Assembly: GCA_026075535.2 (NCBI GenBank)
Contig: AP026550.1
Span: forward strand, 7,936,001 to 8,000,000
From: Tricholoma matsutake
Lineage: Eukaryota; Basidiomycota; Agaricomycetes; Agaricales; Tricholomataceae
Direction of reading: 5' to 3'
DNA: 64,000 bases
Shown in pieces: positions 55,449-64,000 of this stretch. Within the stretch, counting starts at the first letter, position 1. Every line of letters begins with the position of its first letter. The translations under genes were made by a program, and so were the position numbers. The notes beneath the pieces were generated by a model. It was not told where the DNA came from and did no database searches. It worked only from the letters and a program-made list of their open reading frames with translations.

Positions 55449-56528
55449 TTGGAAGATCCTGGTCTAGAGGACAGACCCCCTGGTGGACCCGACGGCCCTG
55501 GGGGTGACCCCAATCCCAATGATCCTGAAGATCAACCTCCCACGGGGGAAAACCCTGACCCAGGGGATAGGTTCATAGATGTCCTTTACAACCTCTCAGA
55601 GAGTATCCACACCCTTCATCAGAATAACACACCCAAGACCGAAAAAATCAAAGTTCGCGACCCCAACACTTTTGACGGTGCCAATCTGAAGAAACTTAGA
55701 GACTTCTTAGTCTCCTGCAATCTTCATTTCCATGACCGTCTGCACATATTGTCCTCTGATGAGAAAAAGATCATATTCATCCTTTCTTATCTTAAGGGAT
55801 CAGCTCTCAGTTGGTTTGAGGCTGGTCTGAATGACCCGACAGATTCCACACACTGGATGTGGGACTACGAAGCTTTCCTCACCGAGCTGGAAAGCAACTT
55901 CGGTCCACACAACCCAGTCGGAGATGCGGAAAAAGCTCTCTCTGATTTAGGAATGAAGAAAGGTGGTCGTATCACGAAATATAACATTGACTTCTGGGAA
56001 TTAGCTTCTAGGGTCAACTGGAATGAAGCAGCCCTTCATGACCGCTATTTCCGCGGTCTTCCACTCTGGCTTCACATAGAAGTTCTCCAGGGTGGTAAAC
56101 CCAATACTCTTGCAGAACTGTGCTTGAAGGCACAGGACAGCAATGACATCTACTGGATGCAAGAAGACGAATCCCGTTTCGAAACAAAGAATTCCAGTAA
56201 CATCACTAACTCTAGTCGGAAGGACTCTTCAAAAGGCCCTTCCCCATCGACAAACCAAGCATCTTCAAACTCCGCCTGCGGTAACACCTCCAACCAGCAG
56301 TCTTCCATGACAAAGAGCACTTCCTGGGACAAGCCCAAGTCGTCCATCTCTGATAAGTTGGGGAAGAATGGCAAGCTTACTGGGGAGGAACAAGAACGTC
56401 ACATGAGAGAACGACTTTGTCTCTACTGCGGTGAGGAAGGGCACATAGCAGGAAACTGCCCGAAATCCAAAGCCGCAAAAGCCCGTGCATCCACTGTCGT
56501 TCCCAAGACTACGGACTCGGAAAAATAG
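55449..56528 (+). CDS. gag: E gag polyprotein (C-terminal 359 codons open)
   Basis: The open frame covers an acidic/Pro-Gly head, the capsid-like region (IKVRDPNTFDGANLKKLRDF, FILSYLKGSALSWFEAGLND, FLTELESNFGPHNPVGDAEK), a Ser/Asn-rich linker and the zinc knuckle CLYCGEEGHIAGNCPKSKAA. The same frame upstream, from the ATG near 55157, has stops at 55237 and 55400, so the true N-terminus is probably damaged and this ORF starts internally. The pol frame is open from 56435, giving about 94 nt of gag/pol overlap in the -1 frame, consistent with programmed frameshifting, though no slippery site was established. Confidence 0.82.
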   Translation: MEDPGLEDRPPGGPDGPGGDPNPNDPEDQPPTGENPDPGDRFIDVLYNLSESIHTLHQNNTPKTEKIKVRDPNTFDGANLKKLRDFLVSCNLHFHDRLHILSSDEKKIIFILSYLKGSALSWFEAGLNDPTDSTHWMWDYEAFLTELESNFGPHNPVGDAEKALSDLGMKKGGRITKYNIDFWELASRVNWNEAALHDRYFRGLPLWLHIEVLQGGKPNTLAELCLKAQDSNDIYWMQEDESRFETKNSSNITNSSRKDSSKGPSPSTNQASSNSACGNTSNQQSSMTKSTSWDKPKSSISDKLGKNGKLTGEEQERHMRERLCLYCGEEGHIAGNCPKSKAAKARASTVVPKTTDSEK

Positions 56529-59500
56529 TCTGCAACCCTCAGGATACAGCCATTGGGGCTGGGGGTTGCATTGACCTTACCCACTTGGCTGCCTACATTC
56601 ATCTCAACATGTCCGCTCTTTCTGACCCTGACTCCTTAACCATTCTTTTAACCTTCCCCAAATCTTCCACCCCTTTCCGAACCCTTATTGACTCTGGCTC
56701 CTCCCACTGCTTCCTTGACTCCTCCTTCATGTTGAATAACCAACTCAGCACGGAATCCATTAACCCAATCGGTTTACGACTTTTTGATGGAACTTGCAAC
56801 TCCACCATAACTCAGATCGTCAAACTTCCAGTCACCTTCCCTGCCGGTGAAGTATTCAATTTGTCATTTTATGTAACCTCGCTCGACTCTTCCTGTTCCG
56901 CTGTACTCGGTCATAACTGGCTGAAGCAATACAATCCATTGATTGACTAGTCTTCAAGCCAACTCACTTTCTGCTCTGCAGATCATAGAGGTCCAGCACC
57001 CCTGACGTCACCTTTGTCCCCGAATCTTCCAGTAGAAATCCTTGACTCTTCTGCATTTTCCAAATCCCCCATTCCTCCTAAGTTTACACCTCCCGACATC
57101 TCCTTCATCAACGCTGCTGCTTATGTGCATGCTAGCAAACTTCCTGGGGCAGTAGCTTTTCAGATGACCTTCGCTCCAGAAGGGTTATCCACCCGCTCTG
57201 CCCATTCCGCTAACTCTTCTGACCTTTCCGAGATTCTGCCTGAGTATCACAAATTCGCTGATGTCTTTAATAAGACTAAAGCGGATACCCTTCCTCCGCA
57301 CCAGTCTTATGACCTCAAGATAGAGACAGAAGACAATACTCCTCCGCCTCCAGGCCAAATGTATTTGCTCTCCCCCTCTGAATTAGAAGCCTTACAAGTC
57401 TTTATTGACGAAAACGTCCGCTCAGGTTTCATCTGCCCATCCAAGTCGCCGCATAGTGCCCCTATCCTCTTCATCAAGAAGAAGGACGGTAGTCTCTGAC
57501 TTTGTGTCAACTACCGAGGACTTAACTGTCTCACAAAGAAAGACTGCTACCCACTTCCTCTCATTTTCAACCTACTTGACTCTCCCCGCAAAGCTCGCTT
57601 GTTCACCAAAATAGACTTGCGGCATGCTTATCACCTAGTCTGCATCGCTGATGGTGATGAGTGGAAAACTACTTTCCGCACCTGCTACGGATCCTTCGAG
57701 TGGTTGGTGGTCCCCTTTGGGCTCACTAATGCACCCGCAGCTGTCCAGCAGTTTATGAATGACATCTTCAGCGACATGCTGGATGTTTGTGTCATTGTAT
57801 ACCTCGACGACATCCTAATCTATTCCGACAACAAGTCCCAGCATGGGGCTCACGTCAAAGAAGTCCTCTGCTGTCTCCGGAAAAATGGACTTTACGCCTC
57901 TCCACAGAAATGTGAGTTCCACAAAGACACCATCGAATATTTGGGTTTCATCCTTTCACCGGATGGACTGCGGATGTCCGAGGATAAAGTCAAAACCGTG
58001 CTTGACTGGCCCAAGCCTAGGAAAGTTAAGGATATACAATCCTTCTTAGGCTTTTGCAACTTTTACCGCTGCTTCATTAACGGCTATTCAGACATTGTCA
58101 TCCCACTCACCCGCTTGACATGGAAATCTGCACCTTGGGACTTCAACAAGAAGTGCTGCGATGTCTTTGAAAGGCTCAAACAAGAATTCACTCATGGACC
58201 CATCTTAACTCAATGGGTACCTGACTCACAAATGGTACTTGAAACCGACGCTTCCGACTATGCCCTAGCTGCTATCCTTTCAGTTTACACTGCGGATGGA
58301 GAAATCCATCCGGTCACTTTTCATTCCTGCTCCTTCAATCCTGCTGAACTAAATTATGACACACATGACAAGAAACTCTTGGCCATTTTTGAAGCCTTCA
58401 AACACTGGAGGCAGTACTTCGAGGGTTCTGCAAACCCAGTTGATGTGGTCACCAACCACAAAAATCTTGAGTACTTCAGCACTACCAAGTTGCTCACCTG
58501 CTGCCAGGCCCATTGGTCTGAGTACCTTTCCCAGTTCAACCTCATCATCCGCTTCTGCCCCAGGAAACTAGGGGCCAAGCCAGATGCACTCACTAGACGT
58601 TGGGATGTCTACTGCAAAGGGGGAAATAGCAACTTTGCCTCCATAAACCCAACCAACTTCCGACCTGTATTCACACAGGAACAGCTCACCTCTTCCCTCC
58701 ATGCCACCTATTTTGCCACACCCATCCTTCGACAAGCAGTAATCATGGATGTTGAGAAACTTCACCACAACATCTGCACCTCCCTACCCCTTGACCCCTT
58801 TTCATCTGCACATCTTCCGACACCTACCGACCCCAACTGGACCATAGACGAGGCAGGTCTTCTCCACCACTTCGACCAGATTTATGTTCTGGACGTTGTG
58901 GATCTTCGCCTCAAAGTCCTTCAGTACAAACACAATCACATCCTCTCTGGCCACTTCAGACAAAACAAAACCCAGCAGCTTGTCCGCTGGGAATATGTCT
59001 GGCCAAACCTCTGCACCTTTGTGCAAGAATTCTGCAAATCCTGTACCACTTGCAAATGATCCAAATCACCCCAACACAAGCCCTACGGGTTCCTAAAGCA
59101 ACTTCCGGTTCTGGAACGACCTTGGAACTCCATCTCCATGGACTTCATTGAACAACTACCTGACTCCAATGGTCACACCGCTATCCTGGTCATCATTGAC
59201 TGCCTCACCAAGCAAGGCATCTTCATCCCAACTGTCAATGAGATCACAGCCCAAGAACTAGCCAACCTGTTCGTCCTCCATGTCTTCTCCAAGCATGGCA
59301 TTCCATCGCATGTCACTTGCAACTGGGGATCCGAGTTTGTCTCCCATTTCTTCCTCTCCCTCAGAAAAGCGCTCGACATGCGGATCCATTTCACTTCTGG
59401 TTATCACCCGCAAGGTGATGGTCAGATAGAACGACTTAATCAGACCCTGGAGCAGTACCTCCAGATCTTCTGCAACTATCAGCAGGATGACTGGTCTCAC

Positions 59501-60214
59501 CTCTTACCCTTGGGCGAATTTGCCTACAACAATGCTCCTTCTGCCTCTACAGGCATATCCCCTTTCTTTGCCAACAAAGGCTATCACCCGAACATTTCTG
59601 TTTTTCCAGAACACGACTTAGCTTCACAGCATGCCCACGAGTTCGTCGTCAACTTAGACGACCTTCATCAGGAGCTTTGGAAACAGCTTGCGGCCACTCA
59701 AGAGCGTTATCAAGGTCCTGCAGACAAACATCGGGCACCCGCACCCAACTTCAACATTGGTGACTCTGCCTACGTCACTGCAGAAAATATCCACACCACT
59801 CGTCCCTCCAAGAAACTTTCTGAAAAACACCATGGGCCCTTCGAAATCATCACCCACCTGGGCACTCACTCAGTCACCCTGCGGCTCCCAGATCACATGT
59901 GGGCCATTCACCCTGTTTTCCATGTCTCTCAACTAGAGAAACACTCCCTGAACACAATTCCAAATCAAGTGCAACCTCCACCTCCTCCAATCACCATTGA
60001 TGATGAGCTTGAATATGAAATCGCCAAAGTCCTTGACTCCAAAGTTGACAACCGATGTCGCTGCAAGATTCTCTACCTCGTCCGATGGGAAGGATACCAG
60101 GGAACCGATGAAGAGACCTCCTGGCTACCTGTTATGGAACTTGAGCATGCCCAAGAACTCCTTGCAGATTTTCACACCCGCTACCTGCAAAAACCTGGTC
60201 CATTACCCACTTAA
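56435..60214 (+). pseudogene. pol: E pol: protease, RT, RNase H, integrase, chromodomain
   Basis: One frame runs from the gag overlap to TAA 60212-60214, broken only by TAG 56948-56950, TGA 57497-57499 and TGA 59057-59059. Protease: RTLIDSGSSHCFLD. RT: SGFICPSKSPHSAPILFIKK, PFGLTNAPAAVQQFMNDIF, YLDDILIYSD. RNase H: LETDASDYALAAILSV. Integrase: zinc-binding HNHILSGHFRQNKTQQLV to CKSCTTC; core SMDFIEQLP, then TCNWGSEF, where the family has Asp at the Asn codon 59321-59323 (second catalytic residue lost), and QIERLNQTLEQYL. The SH3-like part has NIGDSAYVTAENI. Chromodomain: ELEYEIAKVLDSKVDN, ILYLVRWEGYQGTDEETSWL. The TGA stops stand where Arg (CGA) is expected. Confidence 0.9.
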
Positions 60215-60300
60215 AAGCTATTCACATTGCTTATTCACTTGGTTTGTACTCAGAAACAAAATTCATTAAAAAAAAGATTTTATTGGATCTGACTGGATCC

Positions 60301-61266
60301 CTACACTACTTCCACTTCTCCCTCTCTGTCTTCATCGCCCTCTTCTTCACCCTTCTCTCCACCCTCCTCATCTCCACTCTCGCTCTCCTCCTCGTCATCC
60401 ACTCGCCTTTTCTCCAGATATCTCTGGAAGGCCTCCCAGTCATCTCCCAACTTTCAGATCCTGCGTCTTTCCCGCTGGGACTCTCGCACTGCCCGCTCCA
60501 CCTCTTTGTCATCCTCATTGCTCTCCTTGCCGGCACTCTCTTCCTCCACCCACTTGGGGTCCAAGGCATCCCGGATCTCCCCCATCAACTCCCACACCGC
60601 AGTGGCCACCTCAGCAAAGCCCTTCCTTATCACCTTCATCACCTGTTGCATCACCTCCGGATTTTCCCTGGTTGGCCCTGTCGTTCCCGCTGTTCTTGCC
60701 GCAGGGGCTTCCTGCCCCTCCCACACTACCTCCTCGCACTTATGTTTGATGCACGTGCAGTTGTCGCACACGCGTCCCTTCACACCCATCTTGAAACACG
60801 AAACCTTTTGATATTTGCATCTGGGGTACTTGTCAGTAAGAGAACACTGAGAAAGAAAATGGTTATGCACCTTTTGCAGGGCAACGCAGCCTGCACTTGC
60901 ACCAGACCCTCCAATTCTTCCGATTCCATTCGCGCCTTCGACTTGACGACTTTTTTCTTCTTCGGGGACTTGCTCCCCTCTGCCTCATCCTCCAGACCCG
61001 TGGCCACAGCTGCCCGCTTTTTCTCCGCTCATTTTGTGGCCAATGCCTCCTTCCTCTGCATTGCTGCCTGGCGCGCCTCCTCGGCCTTCACAGCCTCCTC
61101 TGCTGCCTTCTGCGCCTCCTGCACCCGACGTTCCTCCTCCCTTGCTACCTCCTCCAGCTCCCTCACCTCCCGTTCCATCTGCTCCTTCATCTCCCGCTCC
61201 CTCTGTTCATACTGAGCCTTCATTGCGGCCAGCTTGAGTTGAGCAGAACCGGCTGGGGGGGGACAT
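60301..61266 (-). pseudogene. Antisense accessory gene of gypsy E: coiled coil, Cys cluster, acidic tail
   Basis: On the minus strand, convergent with pol (87 bp between the two stops) and starting 136 bp before the 3' LTR. ATG at 61266, then a C-run (one base short) into PPAGSAQLKLAAMKAQYEQR. A long charged coiled coil follows (EREMKEQMEREVRELEEVAR, QEAQKAAEEAVKAEEARQ), a basic stretch KKKKVVKSKA, then LPCKR, a probable intron (about 60885-60844), CKYQKVSCFKMGVKGRVCDN and CTCIKHKCE. Next is VMKVIRKGFAEVATAVWELM, and the end is an acidic tail EEESESGDEEGGEKGEEEGD to TAG 60301-60303. TGA at 61029-61031 and 60454-60456 interrupt it, both consistent with CGA decay. The Cys spacing recalls fungal binuclear-zinc motifs. 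I know similar proteins as numerous hypothetical ORFs in mushroom genomes. Confidence 0.65.
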
Positions 61267-61401
61267 TATGTATAGGTGATGGGGGAAGAAAGTCAACAAA
61301 ATTTTTTCAACCAATTGCCGCATTCAGAATTTTCAACCAACTTCCTCATTCGGACTCAAACTCTCACATGCCTCGTAGGCTTGGCACTAAGGGGGAAATA
61401 C

Positions 61402-62110
61402 TGTCAAGAACCATTCCTCGCCTGATCGGAACCCGCACCCATCCGATCCTTTTCTGCACCTTGAACCCGACTTTTGTCTACATGTTCCAATTTCATTCCC
61501 GGCCGCCTTGCACTGCCCACACTGCTGTGCACCAGGCCACCTTGTACAGCATCCATGGCTGCCTTCCCAAGGCTGCCGTCTAGTTTTGCAAATTTGACTA
61601 TGGATTCCTGTGCAGCCTCCGCTAGGTAATTTATCTACACAGTCGAGACACTGCTGCAGTTCCTGTTTCTGTCCCGCTTTTATTCTGGACTCTAGTATTT
61701 AAGTTTAGCTAGTTTCGCCTTGTATTCCTCAGTTTGTATATTGACATAGACTCGACTTTACCCTGCCAATCTAAAACCTCCTTCTGCTCCAACCCCTGTC
61801 CTCTAAGAGTCTGAACTACATTCGAATCAACCTCTGGTCTCCCTCCGAAGTTCTAGTCTCATCTGAACTCAACCTAAGTCCCTCCATACTCCTCCCTGGA
61901 TTTACCTGCACTTTCCCACTCCTACCTCTAAACCCTCAACTTGAAATTAGGACACCAGACGAGGTGAAGGGTGCAGCTTCTTACAAGCTGAAGCCAAGTC
62001 CTTTCCATTCCCCCTCCCACAGAATCCGCATTGACCTGACAATCTCCTGCTATCATCACCCGCAGTGTCCGGTCGGATTCCGAAGTGGCCTCTAGGATCA
62101 GTTCTTAACA
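61402..62110 (+). repeat. E 3' LTR
   Basis: 709 bp, nearly the same as the 5' LTR. It retains the unmutated AGTTTGTATAT. Confidence 0.94.
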
Positions 62111-62191
62111 GGCTCTTTCACCCTCAAACCTTAAGGATATGCTCTAGCACTTTGTATAGGGGTTGCAAAGTGTATGCACAGATCAATAACC

Positions 62192-62617
62192 TGTAAGGGG
62201 ACTAGGGGGGTGCCCTATGTGTTTCTCCTATTTTTTATGTTCATTCTATATTTTTCCTCACTTCATTTCCTTCTATTCTTCATTTTCTATGATTTTTCTG
62301 GATTTTATTACTAATTTTCCCTTTCTATCATGTTTGTGCATGTTGACAGTTTTATATTTAGAGGCAGAGCACCCCTTCTGACATCTCCCCTTTGGTATGA
62401 TGTCATTCGGTGGCCTTGATCTGCCTATCTCTGCCTTTTCTATTTTTAGGTTATTATTTGATTTTTGTCATCTTCACATATACTGGGAATCAGCAAAGGG
62501 ATCCTTAGAGTTTTCTCTTCAGATTTCCCTTTGCTAGGTGTGTCCCCAATCCCTGTACTATGTAGCATAATTTTAACTTTGGATTTCCCTTTGCTAGAGG
62601 CTGAGGTTGCCCTTATA
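62192..62617 (+). repeat. Family D 5' LTR
   Basis: 426 bp, TGTAAGGGGACTAGG..GCCCTTATA. The end TA rather than CA is supported by the solo LTR at 27504, whose CAATG duplication fixes the same boundary. Confidence 0.82.
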
Positions 62618-62619
62618 GT

Positions 62620-62629
62620 AGAAAACTCT
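62620..62629 (+). promoter_or_regulatory. D primer-binding site, self-priming type
   Basis: AGAAAACTCT starts 2 nt after the LTR and is the exact complement of AGAGTTTTCT at 62507-62516, about 30 bp after a CATATA box. The pair is conserved in the D LTRs at 28284-28293 and 27605-27614. Confidence 0.62.
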
Positions 62630-62687
62630 TCCCTAAGGCCCAAAATCGTGAACGCACTGCCCAAGATAGGCAGGGACAGAGTGGACA

Positions 62688-63903
62688 ATGCTTCCCAAAG
62701 CTCCACAGACTCCCTACACACCGTTCCAGATAGTCTCACCTTTACTGCACCGCCATTTGCCAAACGCACCCCCTAGCAACATCGATGCATCAGAGCACCT
62801 CGACATGCTTGAAAGCGATGTTTCTGGAATACGCGCACAAATCGATTCGTTTAAATCTATGATCGAAAACTTTGTTAGGACCCTCCAGACTAACCCTACA
62901 ACCAATATTCCCCCCATTGTGACTCCAAGTGCACCCAACAATGATGTACTGCCACACGCGCCCACTAAAGAGCGCGCCCAGATCAAACCGTCCCCCCCCC
63001 CCCCACTGAATTTAATGGCACACATGCGCAGGGACATGCATTCCTTAACTCCTGTGAGTTATACATCAGTCTCCAGTTGCATCAATTTGTCGATGAGGCT
63101 GCAAAAATTTATTGGGCCTTCACATACATGAAATCTGAATGTGCCTATCTCTATGTGGACCATATTCTGCATCAAACTAAAGAACTCGGTTCTCTACCTT
63201 TCTCCACTTGGGGTGACTTTCGAGCCAAGTTTGTATGCCACTTTTGTCCCCTCAACAAATACCACTGAGCAGTGACACGACTTGAGTCATCCTCTTACCA
63301 CCAGGCATGTCGATCCATGGATAATTATATTGATGAGTTTAAGGATTTGGTGGACATGGCAGGATATGGGAGTGGGCTACCAGTGGTGGTGAAGTTCTGA
63401 TGGGGCCTCAACCGAGAAATTCAGGACCAGATTGCACAGATGTTGGAGGGACACCCAGTGGATGATGATATCTATGCTTGGTATGAAGCTGCTTCACTCT
63501 GTGATGAGAACTGACTCACAAATGTGGCATTTAACACTGCATTCTGTGCTCCAACTACCACTCATGCACCCTACACCTTCAATTGAACCCTTCCCCACCT
63601 TAACCCCATTCCTGCTCATCAAACTCCCACACCAGCCGTCAATATCCCAGTACCAATGGATGTTGATGCAGCCTGCAGTCGTGCATGTAGGTTGGATCTC
63701 TGCTACTATTGTGGGGAAACTGGGCACAGGGCTGGAGCATGTCCCCATTGTCAGGATATCCGCATGCTCACCCCCAAGGGGTGAGATGAACTCCTCCAAG
63801 ACTTGTTGGCGCTTGTAGATGTCGAGGAAGCGAAGGATCAGGTTGCAGAGGAGATCAAGTCAGAAGTTGTAGAGGAGCAGGATCTTTCTATTTGCAGCGA
63901 GTG
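62688..63903 (+). pseudogene. Family D gag, frameshifted
   Basis: The head SNIDASEHLDMLESDVSGIR, then AQIDSFKSMIENFVRTLQ, is a coiled segment. After a C12 run (62992-63003) the frame changes, and the capsid part continues as LQLHQFVDEAAKIYWAFTYM, LPFSTWGDFRAKFVCHFCPL and SMDNYIDEFKDLVDMAGYG, interrupted by TGA/TAA codons (for example 63266 and 63400). The zinc knuckle CYYCGETGHRAGAC lies at about 63700-63745, and a Glu-rich tail ends at TGA 63901-63903. Confidence 0.72.
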
Positions 63904-64000
63904 AATTGTATGTGCTCACTGCCTGTCCATAACCACTTTGAAGTCTTGTCAGTTGAATCCCTGGAGAATGAATCCATTTCTGTGACTGTTCCCCATAATG

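Larger units (their letters stand above)
54407..62110 (+). mobile_element. Ty3/gypsy family E, structurally complete chromovirus
   Basis: LTRs 54407-55114 and 61402-62110 (708 and 709 bp, TGTCAAG..TTAACA), perfect 5-bp target duplication GGCTC (54402-54406, 62111-62115), PBS 55117-55127 and polypurine tract AAGGGGGAAATAC before 61402. gag and pol are on the plus strand, and an antisense gene lies between pol and the 3' LTR. Three in-frame pol stops and several CpG-type substitutions make it inactive as it stands. Confidence 0.94.
62192..64000 (+). mobile_element. Ty3/gypsy family D copy 2, 5' part, cut by window end
   Basis: 5' LTR 62192-62617, PBS 62620-62629, then gag running off the window. 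Its LTR identifies the inverted solo LTR (27504-27935) and the partial LTR (27960-28372) as family D. Confidence 0.8.

Overview
The window looks like a transposon-rich stretch of a basidiomycete genome, most likely an Agaricomycete. The grounds are introns of about 45-70 nt with GT..AG ends, a 14-exon drug transporter, the protein families present (Tnp2 CACTA transposase, chromodomain Ty3/gypsy polyproteins, a crinkler-type effector, an Agaricomycete multi-TM family), and CpG-to-TpG decay in the repeats. No species can be named from the sequence alone. All functions are read from motifs; no database search was possible.

Host-type genes. Three genes can be reconstructed with every intron phase agreeing: a secreted FAD-dependent oxidoreductase (6093-4327, minus, 487 aa, 6 exons), a multi-pass membrane protein (37723-36197, minus, 405 aa, 6 exons) and an MFS transporter (42612-45037, plus, 557 aa, 14 exons). 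A fourth, a crinkler-like P-loop NTPase gene (about 48380-45450, minus), has lost its 5' end to a truncated retrotransposon. A separate copy of the missing header lies 5 kb away (53754-53425). Decayed fragments of host genes are a J-domain (DnaJ) gene (2083-3040), a HECT ubiquitin-ligase (Hul5/UBE3C type) fragment (38870-39642), a multi zinc-finger gene (53190-52364), an acidic hypothetical gene (7512-6843) and a Pro/Tyr-rich gene (1-564).

Mobile DNA. From the left: a Tc1/mariner-type transposase with DD34E spacing (1866-755); a 784-bp element with perfect 31-bp inverted termini and a tRNA-like core (7755-14016), split by gypsy copy A1 (8511-13983, TSD CCTCA), which is itself split by element C1 (11698-13019); a decayed gypsy B (18100-14270); element C3/C2 split by gypsy copy A2 (18883-26072), whose 5' LTR carries a non-autonomous hAT element (19122-20445, 8-bp TSD); a gypsy D 3' half with an inverted D LTR inside it (26521-28372); a Tnp2 CACTA transposase split by C4 (29289-33551); a truncated gypsy A3 with an intact gag (51720-48381); a structurally complete gypsy E with 708-bp LTRs and an antisense accessory gene (54407-62110); and the 5' part of a second D (62192-64000).

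Main observations. Gypsy families A, D and E each carry, 2 nt inside the 5' LTR, a 10-11 nt primer-binding site perfectly complementary to an LTR segment 30-35 bp downstream of a TATA-like box. This is the layout of Tf1/sushi self-priming. Other leads are the crinkler header split at an intron end, the antisense coiled-coil/Cys-cluster gene in E, the C family of TG..CA elements with 4-bp target duplications and variable internal repeats, and the TIR element with pol III-like boxes.
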